Below are positions 25,683 to 33,315 of a DNA stretch of 64,000 bases, piece after piece. The stretch covers positions 1 through 64,000 of the forward strand of contig NZ_JAGMUL010000042.1 of assembly GCF_019049285.1 (NCBI RefSeq). Reading direction: 5' to 3'. A model generated the notes under the pieces. That model saw nothing but the letters and a program-made list of their open reading frames with translations, did no database searches and was not told where the DNA came from. Positions within the stretch are counted from its first letter, which is position 1, and every line of letters starts with the position of its first letter. This DNA is from Streptomyces sp. AC550_RSS872. GTDB taxonomy: Bacteria > Actinomycetota > Actinomycetes > Streptomycetales > Streptomycetaceae. Both the position numbers and the translations under genes were made by a program.

Positions 25683-26429
25683 ATGACTGCGCCCGTCCCC
25701 GACGCGCAACCGGACACGGCGGCCGCCGGCCGCGCTTCCGGCGCGCCCTCCCTGCCCCACCAGATCGCACACCACGCCCAGCAGCTCACGGACGAGATCA
25801 AGCCCAAGCTCCGCGGCTGGCTGCACCTCGGGATGTTCCCCGCCGCGCTCGTCTCGGGCCTCGTGCTCACCGCCCTCGCGGACTCGACCAGAGGCCGGAT
25901 CGCCTGCGGGATCTTCGCTCTCACCGCCTGTCTGCTGTTCGGCGTGAGCGCGCTGTACCACCGGGGCAACTGGAGCCCCCGGATGGACGGCATCCTGCGC
26001 CGACTGGATCACGCCAACATCTTCCTGATCATCGCGGGCACCTACACACCGCTGACGATGCTGCTCCTGCCGGGGGCCAAGGGTCAGTGGCTGCTGTGGG
26101 GCATCTGGGCCGCCGCCGCGGCCGGCATCGTCTTCCGGGTCTTCTGGGTCGGCGCCCCGCGCTGGCTCTACACCCCCTGCTACATCGCGATGGGCTGGGC
26201 GGCCGTCTTCTTCCTGCCGGACTTCATGCGCTCCGGCGGCATCGCGGTGCTGGTCCTGGTGATCGTCGGCGGTCTCCTCTACAGCGCGGGCGGCGTGATC
26301 TACGGCATCAAGCGCCCGAACCCGTCACCGCGCTGGTTCGGCTTCCACGAGGTCTTCCACACCTTGACGCTGGCGGCGTTCATCACGCACTACGTCGGCA
26401 TCTCACTGGTGGCCTACCAGCACGCGTAG
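25683..26429 (+). CDS. Hemolysin III / PAQR-type membrane protein
   Basis: 248 residues with about seven membrane spans, of the YqfA/hemolysin III branch of the PAQR family. Conserved family residues are SALYHRGNW (first His), RRLDHANIFLIIAGTYTP (Asp/His), and GFHEVFHTLTLAAFITHYVG (final HxxxH), which together would bind a metal as in adiponectin-receptor-type hydrolases. The ATG at 25683 is preferred to that at 25674 because it sits 7 nt after a -10 hexamer. A strong terminator follows at 26451. Physiological role in Streptomyces unknown. Confidence 0.88.
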   Translation: MTAPVPDAQPDTAAAGRASGAPSLPHQIAHHAQQLTDEIKPKLRGWLHLGMFPAALVSGLVLTALADSTRGRIACGIFALTACLLFGVSALYHRGNWSPRMDGILRRLDHANIFLIIAGTYTPLTMLLLPGAKGQWLLWGIWAAAAAGIVFRVFWVGAPRWLYTPCYIAMGWAAVFFLPDFMRSGGIAVLVLVIVGGLLYSAGGVIYGIKRPNPSPRWFGFHEVFHTLTLAAFITHYVGISLVAYQHA

Positions 26430-26450
26430 CCCAGCGCAGGGCTCCCCCGA

Positions 26451-26480
26451 GGGCCACGGCTTCCGAGCCGTGGCCCTTTT
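26451..26480 (+). terminator. Intrinsic terminator
   Basis: GGGCCACGGCT (26451-26461), loop TCCG, and AGCCGTGGCCC (26466-26476) followed by TTTT: a perfect 11-bp stem with a T-run, 21 nt after the hemolysin III stop codon. Confidence 0.92.
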
Positions 26481-26597
26481 CGCGCCCCGGAACACCGGGG
26501 ACGTCGTCGGGCCCCCACGGACGTCGGCGCGGCGCTGGTCACGCCGCCTCCGCGCTCACATGGCTGTCGAGGGGGCCGGTGCCCGACAATGATCCCC

Positions 26598-27227
26598 ATG
26601 ACCCCCGCACAGTCCTCTCCCCTGACCGACCGCCCCCAGCTGGGGCTTCGCGAGCGGAAGAAGATCAAGACCCGGACAGCGATCCGCGACGCGACGTACG
26701 CGCTGATCAAGGAGCAGGGCTACGACGCCACGACGATCGAGCAGATCGCCGAGCGCGCCGAGGTGTCGCCGTCCACGGTCTTCCGCTACTTCCCGACGAA
26801 GGAGGACATCGTCCTCACGGACGAGTACGACCCGATCCTGCTGGACGAGCTGCGCAGGCGGCCGGCGGACGAGCCGTGGGGGGAGTCGCTGCGGTACGTC
26901 ATGCGGCTGGCGATCAGCGCCGGGACGGCGGAGGGGCCCGAGGCCGCCCGGCTGCGGTCGCATCTCATGGTCCAGGTCCCGGCGGTGCGGTCCCGGATGC
27001 TGGAGAGCATGTCGGTCACCGGCCGGATGCTCGCCGAGGCCGTCGCCGTCCGCAACGGGCTCGACCGGAACAGCCTGGAGGCACGGGTCTACACGATGTC
27101 CCTGATCGGCGGCCTTGCGGAGATCCCCCTGTACTGGGCCGAGAACGACTTCAAGGACGACCTCCTCGACCTTCTCGACCGCACCCTGGACGTCATCGAG
27201 CACGGTCTTCCCGCGGAAATCACCTGA
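26598..27227 (+). CDS. TetR-family transcriptional regulator
   Basis: 209 residues. The N-terminal helix-turn-helix is typical (RERKKIKTRTAIRDATYALI, TIEQIAERAEVSPSTVFRYFPTKEDIV); the C-terminal ligand domain resembles the mycofactocin/MftR-like acyl-CoA-sensing group but lacks a distinctive motif. ATG codons occur at 26589 and 26598. GACAAT ending at 26589 lies 8 nt before the second, suggesting a leaderless transcript from 26598. The TetR-type palindrome before the neighbouring hemolysin III gene is a plausible target. Confidence 0.88.
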   Translation: MTPAQSSPLTDRPQLGLRERKKIKTRTAIRDATYALIKEQGYDATTIEQIAERAEVSPSTVFRYFPTKEDIVLTDEYDPILLDELRRRPADEPWGESLRYVMRLAISAGTAEGPEAARLRSHLMVQVPAVRSRMLESMSVTGRMLAEAVAVRNGLDRNSLEARVYTMSLIGGLAEIPLYWAENDFKDDLLDLLDRTLDVIEHGLPAEIT

Positions 27228-27260
27228 GGCGCGAGCTGTCCGCCGTGACATCCTGACCAG

Positions 27261-27992
27261 GTGAACGGTCCCGAGATCCACGTCGAGTTCGCCCCCGAAC
27301 TGCGCCTGTTCCTGCCCAACGGACGGCGCGCGGGCGCCGGCGCAGTCACCACCGACGGCGTCTCGACCCTCGGCCATGTCGTCGAGTCCCTCGGCGTCCC
27401 GCTGACCGAGGTCGGCACCCTGGTCGTGGACGGCCACGAGGTGCCGGTGTCGCACATCCCGACGGCGGGCGAGTCCGTGACCGTACGCCCCGTCCAGCGC
27501 CCCCAGCGGGTGCCCGACGCTCCCCTGCGCTTCCTGCTCGACGTCCACCTCGGCACCCTCGCCCGCCGTCTGCGTCTGCTCGGCGTGGACACCGCGTACG
27601 AGTCGACGGACATCGGCGACCCGGCGCTCGCCGCGCTCTCGGCCGCCGAGCAGCGGGTCATGCTGAGCCGTGACCGGGGGCTGCTGCGGCGCCGAGAGCT
27701 GTGGGCCGGGGCGTATGTCTACAGCACACGGCCCGACGACCAACTCCGCGATGTACTCGACCGGTTCCGCCCCGAACTACGCCCCTGGACCCGCTGCTCC
27801 GCCTGCAACGGCCTGCTCAAGGCGGCCACCAAGGACGAGGTGGCGGACCAGCTGGAGGGCGGGACGCAGCGGTCGTACGACGTGTTCGCGCAGTGCACCG
27901 CGTGCAAGCGCGCGTACTGGAAGGGCGCGCACCACGAGCAACTGGTGGCCATCGTGGAGCGCGCGATGTCGCTCCGCTCGGAGCGCCGTTGA
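27261..27992 (+). CDS. Mut7-C RNase-like protein with ubiquitin-like N-terminus
   Basis: 243 residues. Residues ~1-80 form a ThiS/MoaD-like ubiquitin fold (IHVEFAPELRLFLP, VVDGHEVPVSHIPTAGESVTV). From ~90 is a PIN-fold Mut7-C domain (LRFLLDVHLGTLARRLRLLGVDTAYE, VMLSRDRGLLRRRELWAGAYV with the conserved acidic residues). The C-terminus has a CxxC...CxxC zinc ribbon (TRCSACNGLL and QCTACKRAYWKG). Presumed RNA nuclease. The GTG start has no clear ribosome site. It is 33 nt after the TetR gene, possibly cotranscribed. Confidence 0.87.
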   Translation: MNGPEIHVEFAPELRLFLPNGRRAGAGAVTTDGVSTLGHVVESLGVPLTEVGTLVVDGHEVPVSHIPTAGESVTVRPVQRPQRVPDAPLRFLLDVHLGTLARRLRLLGVDTAYESTDIGDPALAALSAAEQRVMLSRDRGLLRRRELWAGAYVYSTRPDDQLRDVLDRFRPELRPWTRCSACNGLLKAATKDEVADQLEGGTQRSYDVFAQCTACKRAYWKGAHHEQLVAIVERAMSLRSERR

Positions 27993-28002
27993 TGGTTGAG
28001 CG

Positions 28003-28060
28003 CCGCGGGGAACTGCGGGCCGTCTGTGGCTGGCCGCGCCCAGGCGGCGGAGCCGCATAT
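28003..28060. repeat. Dispersed intergenic element, diverged copy 3
   Basis: GCCGCGGGGAACTGCGGGCC followed by GTCTGTGGCTGGCCGCGCC. It shares the GCGGGGAACTGCG and TGGC-rich halves with the elements at 18700 and 23266 but is degenerate. It lies between the convergent Mut7-C and copper-oxidase genes. Confidence 0.4.
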
Positions 28061-28088
28061 CGATACGGCCCCGCGCGCCTCAGGGCGT

Positions 28089-30491
28089 CTAACGCCTCAT
28101 TGGATCCGCCTTACCGCAGGCGATACCGTCCCGGTTCGGGTCCAGCCGTAGCGGGTCGTCCTTGCCGTTGACCTCCAGGCGGCCGTAGTCGTTCTTCTTC
28201 AGCCAGTCGCAGCGGGCCTTCGTCGTCGCCTTCACGGCCGGCGGGAAGTCCGTCGGCACGCAGACGTTGGCGGAGCCGTAGTGCCGGTCGCAGCCGGAGA
28301 CGGTCGGGCTGACCTTCTGGGACTTCCGCTTCTTGCCGGGGCCCGTGACCTTGCCTTCGAGGCTGTCGGCGAAATCGTGGACGTGGGCGGAGGCGTCCGT
28401 CGCGCTCAGGGCCTGCGGGCCCTGGAGGTGGACCCACTTGGCGACCGACGGCACCCCGTTGGCATCGACCGCGAAGAGCATGTACCAGCCGGGCGGGGCC
28501 AGGTTGGGGTTGCTCGTCACGTTCAGGTCGACGTTGTCGCCGTCCACCGACAGGGGCAGATCCACGAACCGCTGGTTGGGGTCCGAGGAGTGGGTGACGG
28601 CGGCCGGACGGATCAGCTCGGCCTTGGCGATGGGCCGGTCGACGGTGATCCGCTGGGTGTCGCCGTACGTCCACTCCGTGTCGATGACCGACGTGATCGT
28701 CGGGCGCTCGCCCTTGAGGAGATAGGGCGGGGTGTAGATCGACACGTCGTGGTTCCAGGAGCCGTTGCCCGGGTTGTCACCCGTGGCCATCACACGGCCG
28801 TCGGGCAGCAGGAACGCCGAGGAATGGTAGCCGCGCTCCTCCGGGTCCGCCGCCACCGGGTCGAAGGTGTTGGTCGCCGGGTCGTAGAGCGACGACTCGA
28901 ACACCGGGTTGGCCCGGTTGTGCAGCGCGCCGCCCGTCTCCAGGACCTTGCCGTCGGGAAGGAGTACGACGGAGGGGTACATCTTGCCCTGGTTGCCGGT
29001 CTGCGGGACCTTGCCGCCTCCGAGGTCGACGGTGCCCTGCGGGAGCGGCGGTCCTGCGACGTAGGACGGGTTGGGCTGCTTGAGGTCGATGACGTCGGTG
29101 AGACGGTTCGCGTCCGGGTTGGAGTCGATGTTGCCGCCGCCGACGGTGAGGACCTTCTGGTCCTGGGCCGGGGGCAGCAGCACGCTTGCGGACTGGTCGC
29201 GCTCGTCCTTGTTCTGCAGGCCCGGCACCTGGGTGATCGTGTTGGCGTCGTAGTCGTAGATCGCCGATCCGGTGCCCGGGATGTTGTTGCCGAAGACATG
29301 GCTGCCGGAGTAGAAGAGGCGGCCGTCCTGCATCAGGATCATCGACGGGTACAGGCCCCAGTACGACCAGGTCTGGTTGACCTTCCAGAGCTCCAGCCAC
29401 TTCTGCTCGGCGTCCGACCACAGCTCGGCGGTGACCGAACCGGACGAGTCCTCCTTCAGACCGCCGAAGGAGATCACGTCACCGTTGCCGAGAATGGTGG
29501 CCGACGGGTACCAGTGGCCGTCGTTCATGTCGTTGGTCTTGCTGTAGGTCTCGGTGACCGGGTCGAAGAGGTACGAGTCCTTGTAGCCCTGGTAGCCGAC
29601 CGTGCCGTCGGCCGACGGATAGCCCTTGTTGCCGCTCATCACGAGCACCCGGCCGTCGTCGAGCTGGACGTGCCCGGCGCAGAACATGTCCTTGGGCGTG
29701 GGGATCTGCTTGTACGTGCCGTTCTCGGGGTCGTAGACCGCGCTGGTGAACGTGCCCGCCTCGAACCTCTCCGGGTCGTTGCCGGAGCCCGCGATCAGCA
29801 GCACCTTGCCGTTGTTCAGGACGACGGAGTGCATGGAGCGGACCGGGTTCTGGGTGGGCAGCACGTCCCAGCGGCCGTTCGCGCACTCGTCCGCGGTGCC
29901 CGTGCACACCGGGTCCGGGACGGGGTCGGCGACCTGGTCCATCGTGTAGTCGTCGGTGGTGACCGAGCCGGTGCCGTAGACGGAGACGCCCCAGGCGATC
30001 CGGTCCGTGCCGGTGGGCACCTCGGGCGTACGGACCGTGGCCTCGGTCCAACCGGCCGCCATGTCCAGCGTCTTGAGGTCGGTCCAGTACTGCCAGCCCG
30101 CCGTCGGGTCGTGCCGGAACAGGGTGACCGAGGCGTCCGGGGTGGTCGACTTGTACCAGAGGCCCAGGTCGTACTGCTTGCCCGGCGTGACGACCGGCGC
30201 GCACTCGGCGGACTCGGTGATGAGGGCCTTTCGGTCGCCCTCGACACGGCGGGTGAGCTCGACCTTCATGGCCTTGGTGCCGCTGTGGGCGTCCGTGGTC
30301 GTGGTGAAGGTGAAGTCGTTGTCGCCCCAGCCGGACTTCTTCCAGCAGTAGGGCATGTCGTCGGTGCCGGCGGTCTCGAAGCCGGGGTTCTTGATGAGGT
30401 TGGCGGCGGAGGCGGGCTGGGGCGCGGTGAGGAGGAGACCTCCGGTGAGGCCCAACACGGCCAGCAAGGCCGTTCTCGGTCTCGATCTCAT
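28089..30491 (-). CDS. Secreted radical-copper oxidase (galactose/glyoxal oxidase family) with CBM-like and Excalibur-like domains
   Basis: 800 residues with a signal peptide (LLAVLGLTGGLLLTAPQPASA). Domains in order: a galactose-binding/CBM-like beta domain (ANLIKNPGFETAG..., to ~residue 180); a seven-bladed kelch propeller; a DUF1929-like C-terminal beta domain; and ~70 residues with paired cysteines and DPNRDGIACG, an Excalibur-like calcium-binding motif. The oxidase residues are present: the Cys in DMFCAGHVQLDDGRVL and the Tyr in GHWYPSATILGNGDV for the Cys-Tyr cofactor, YH in GYHSSAFLLPDGRV, and the final His in VTHSSDPNQRF. It should oxidise a primary alcohol or aldehyde of a glycan using O2. 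ATG at 30491 has AAGGAG upstream and overlaps the preceding gene's stop. Related in type to S. coelicolor GlxA. Confidence 0.9.
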   Translation of the reverse strand: MRSRPRTALLAVLGLTGGLLLTAPQPASAANLIKNPGFETAGTDDMPYCWKKSGWGDNDFTFTTTTDAHSGTKAMKVELTRRVEGDRKALITESAECAPVVTPGKQYDLGLWYKSTTPDASVTLFRHDPTAGWQYWTDLKTLDMAAGWTEATVRTPEVPTGTDRIAWGVSVYGTGSVTTDDYTMDQVADPVPDPVCTGTADECANGRWDVLPTQNPVRSMHSVVLNNGKVLLIAGSGNDPERFEAGTFTSAVYDPENGTYKQIPTPKDMFCAGHVQLDDGRVLVMSGNKGYPSADGTVGYQGYKDSYLFDPVTETYSKTNDMNDGHWYPSATILGNGDVISFGGLKEDSSGSVTAELWSDAEQKWLELWKVNQTWSYWGLYPSMILMQDGRLFYSGSHVFGNNIPGTGSAIYDYDANTITQVPGLQNKDERDQSASVLLPPAQDQKVLTVGGGNIDSNPDANRLTDVIDLKQPNPSYVAGPPLPQGTVDLGGGKVPQTGNQGKMYPSVVLLPDGKVLETGGALHNRANPVFESSLYDPATNTFDPVAADPEERGYHSSAFLLPDGRVMATGDNPGNGSWNHDVSIYTPPYLLKGERPTITSVIDTEWTYGDTQRITVDRPIAKAELIRPAAVTHSSDPNQRFVDLPLSVDGDNVDLNVTSNPNLAPPGWYMLFAVDANGVPSVAKWVHLQGPQALSATDASAHVHDFADSLEGKVTGPGKKRKSQKVSPTVSGCDRHYGSANVCVPTDFPPAVKATTKARCDWLKKNDYGRLEVNGKDDPLRLDPNRDGIACGKADPMRR

Positions 30492-31669
30492 GCAGTGCTC
30501 CTTGCTGTGCGGCTCCTGCGCGGCAGATAGACCAGCGCCTCGGTACCGACGAAGCGCAGGACGAACGTGATGACCAGGGCCAGCGCGGTGGCCGGCAGGA
30601 CGGCCAGCCCGAACTGGCCGACGAGCAGCGCGATCAGCGGGATGCGCAGCACCAGGTCGGCGTTGGCGAGGAGCGCGAACCGGGTGGTGCGGTCGGCCCA
30701 GTGGCGGTGGACGCGTCGGTCGCGGAACAGCAGCTTCTCGATGAGCAGGAAGTTCCAGGCCACGCCGAACTGGTTGGCGACTATCTCCGCCGGGAGATAG
30801 TGCAGGCCCGCCTGTGTCAGCGCCCACAGGGCGGCCAGGTTCGGCACGAAGCCCGTCAGCCCGATCAGCCCGAACACCACCATCCGCGACAGCGGGTCGG
30901 CCGTACGCAGCCCGGCGAGGTGCCGCAGGAAGCGCCGCCCCTCCGCCGCCGTGGACTTGGACTCCCCCGCGAACCGCTCCTGGAAGACGAACGGCACCTC
31001 GGTGACCGTGCGCGGACGGCTGCGGACCGCCAGCTCCAGCAGGATCTTGTAGCCGAGCGGCTTGAGCGCCTCGGCCGTGATGTCGCTGCGGCGGATGGCG
31101 AAGAAGCCGCTCATCGGGTCGCTGATGCCGTGCAGCCGGCGAGGGAAGAGGGCTTTGGTCAGCCAGGTGGCGCCCCGTGAGACGGCGATCCGGTAGCTGC
31201 CCGCGAGCCCGGCCCGGCTGCCGCCCTTGATGTACCGGGAGGCGACGACGAGCCCGGCGCTCGCACGCTCGCCCGTGGCCACCAACTCCGGGACCAGGGA
31301 CGGCGGATGCTGGCAGTCACCGTCCATGACGACGATCCAGTCCGACCCGGCCGCCTTCACCCCCTCGACCACCGCGCCGCCGAGCCCGCCGACGGGTTCG
31401 TCCCGGTGGATGACGGTCACCGGGAACGGGCAGTCCTGGGCCGCCTCCGTGATGACCTGCGGGGTGTCGTCGGTGGAGTCGTCCACGAAGACGACCTCGC
31501 AGGGCAGCCGGGACGGCACCGATTCGGTGATCTGGTGCAGCAACTGCCCTACGTTCTCCGACTCGTTGAAGGTCGGTACGACGATGGTGACGGCGCCGGG
31601 TTCGGGAACCTCGGCGGCGTCCACCGACGGATCGCCCAGCTCTCCGGGGGCGGTGTACTCGTGAGTCAT
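30488..31669 (-). CDS. GT2 dolichol-phosphate-mannose-synthase-like transferase fused to GtrA domain
   Basis: 393 residues. Residues ~25-250 are a GT-A domain (VTIVVPTFNESENVGQLL, EVVFVDDSTDDT, DWIVVMDGDCQHPP with the catalytic DxD), as in DPM1/polyprenyl-phosphate glycosyltransferases. Residues ~265-390 are a four-helix GtrA domain (VFGLIGLTGFVPNLAALWAL, NQFGVAWNFLLIEKLLF), implicated in moving lipid-linked sugars across the membrane. Start and stop codons overlap both neighbours by 4 nt. It probably makes and flips the lipid-linked sugar used by the adjacent GT39-type enzyme. Confidence 0.9.
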   Translation of the reverse strand: MTHEYTAPGELGDPSVDAAEVPEPGAVTIVVPTFNESENVGQLLHQITESVPSRLPCEVVFVDDSTDDTPQVITEAAQDCPFPVTVIHRDEPVGGLGGAVVEGVKAAGSDWIVVMDGDCQHPPSLVPELVATGERASAGLVVASRYIKGGSRAGLAGSYRIAVSRGATWLTKALFPRRLHGISDPMSGFFAIRRSDITAEALKPLGYKILLELAVRSRPRTVTEVPFVFQERFAGESKSTAAEGRRFLRHLAGLRTADPLSRMVVFGLIGLTGFVPNLAALWALTQAGLHYLPAEIVANQFGVAWNFLLIEKLLFRDRRVHRHWADRTTRFALLANADLVLRIPLIALLVGQFGLAVLPATALALVITFVLRFVGTEALVYLPRRSRTARSTA

Positions 31670-33315
31670 CGAACCCCTCCGGATGCTGTCTGGATCCGCC
31701 GGATCTCGATCCGGTCCTCGCCGGTGCCGAAGACGGCGACCGGCGTCGAGTGCTCCATCGCCGCCCTGACGTTGGGCAGGTCCGCCGCGTCCCGCCGTAC
31801 CGTCGGCGAGGCGACCACGTAGTCGAGGTCCTTCCAGCCGCGCGGCATCGTCTTCGTCACGGCCGGGTCGAGGTCGGCCTTGTAGAACCAGATGGCCCCG
31901 AGCCCGGGCTCGTACCCGGCGTGCACCAGGTCCAGCCACAGCGCGTCGTCGACGAGCACCCGGGTGTCCTGCGGGTCGGCCACCTCCGAGGCCAGCCACT
32001 TCGAGGCCGCCTGGTAGGGCGCGTTGGCGTCGGCGGTAACGGCGGTGCGGGCGCCGTCGTACCAGCGCGGCACGACATAGGCGCAGGCGGCGAGCGCGAG
32101 GACGGCCGCGAGGGCGTACCGCGCGCCGGTGACGTACCGCTTCTCGGCCTCGGACCGCCGGCGCCGCAGGACGGCGTGGGCGACTGAGGCCGTTCCTCCG
32201 GCGAGGACGAGGGCGAGGAAGGGCAGGACCTGGATGACGTACATGGCGGGCAGGTAGCCGGTGGGGCGCATGGCGACCAGGGCGAGGATGACGACCGCGC
32301 ACGAGGGTCCGGCCAGGGCGCGGGCGGTGACCGACCAGCGCCAGGTGACCAGGAGCAGCAGGCCGCCCGCGAGGCCGCCGACGATGAGGACACGATCGTA
32401 GTAGAGCCACGACTGGAGGACGCCCCAGGAGCCGGAGCCCTGGTCGAGGATGAAGCCCGAACCGGGCCTGGTCATCTGGTACTTGATGCCGTCCCACAGC
32501 GAGACGTGCCCGCTGCCGGCGAACAGCTCGCCCTTCAGCAGGGCGAAGAGCGGATACGACAGGCCGATCAGCGCGCAGGCGGTGACGGCGCCGGTGAGGG
32601 CGAACTTACGGGTGTCGCGGTGGCTGTGCCGCCACATGGTGACGAAGACCGCGGGGAGGACGAAGAGCATCGTCTCCTTGGTCAGTACGGCCGTGGCGGC
32701 CGCGATGCCTGCGCCGAAGTGGTGCCAGAGATGACGGCTCGGGGAAGCGGCGAGCGCGAAGGCGAGCAGCGTCCACATCACCGCGAGGTTGTCGAGGAAG
32801 ATCTCCCGCTGGAGGACGACCGACAGCGGCGAGAGGCCGAACATGACCATGCCGAGCCCGGCCGCCCAGCGCGGCAGCGACAGCCGCCGGCCGAGCACGT
32901 AGACGAGGACCGCGCTGATCGCGCTGATGACGAGCATCGCGGCACGCATGGTGCCGACCGTCATCGAGTCGGGGCTGAGGGCGGCGGGTATCCAGGTCAG
33001 CAGGGCTATCTGGATCCAGCCGAGGGGCGGGTGGTCGTACCAGTAGGTGTAGTGGGCCAGGCCCCGGCCCTCCTGCACGGCCCAGGCCTGGGCCAGGTAC
33101 GTGCCCTCGTCGTCGCTGAGGGTCGGGTAGTCGGCGATGTTCCAGCCCTGCACGACGAGGATCGCGAGGAGGAGTACGCCGCACAGGATCAAGTCGGGGC
33201 GGGAGGAGCGAAGCCGTCTCGGCGGCTCCGTTCGGCCGGTCGAACGCTGCGTAGGGACAGGTTGTCTCTGCGCGGGGACCTTCGGAGTGGTCACCGCGGG
33301 AAGGGTGGAGGTCAC
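31666..33315 (-). CDS. Polyprenyl-phosphate-dependent membrane glycosyltransferase (GT39/ArnT-like)
   Basis: 549 residues with about 11 membrane spans. The first periplasmic loop has the acidic motif of GT-C transferases (YPTLSDDEGTYLAQAW) and is followed by HYTYWYDHPPLGWIQI, a signature of the PMT/ArnT superfamily. These use polyprenyl-phosphate sugars on the outer face of the membrane. The stop overlaps the DPM1-GtrA start, and the start overlaps the GT2 stop. Acceptor unknown; given the partner genes a surface glycan or glycolipid is likely. Confidence 0.88.
   Translation of the reverse strand: MTSTLPAVTTPKVPAQRQPVPTQRSTGRTEPPRRLRSSRPDLILCGVLLLAILVVQGWNIADYPTLSDDEGTYLAQAWAVQEGRGLAHYTYWYDHPPLGWIQIALLTWIPAALSPDSMTVGTMRAAMLVISAISAVLVYVLGRRLSLPRWAAGLGMVMFGLSPLSVVLQREIFLDNLAVMWTLLAFALAASPSRHLWHHFGAGIAAATAVLTKETMLFVLPAVFVTMWRHSHRDTRKFALTGAVTACALIGLSYPLFALLKGELFAGSGHVSLWDGIKYQMTRPGSGFILDQGSGSWGVLQSWLYYDRVLIVGGLAGGLLLLVTWRWSVTARALAGPSCAVVILALVAMRPTGYLPAMYVIQVLPFLALVLAGGTASVAHAVLRRRRSEAEKRYVTGARYALAAVLALAACAYVVPRWYDGARTAVTADANAPYQAASKWLASEVADPQDTRVLVDDALWLDLVHAGYEPGLGAIWFYKADLDPAVTKTMPRGWKDLDYVVASPTVRRDAADLPNVRAAMEHSTPVAVFGTGEDRIEIRRIQTASGGVR

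Noticed and set aside
30488..32497. 669-codon frame starting inside the GT39-like gene
   Set aside because: Only the part from the ATG at 31669 has transferase motifs; upstream codons are an overlapping shadow.
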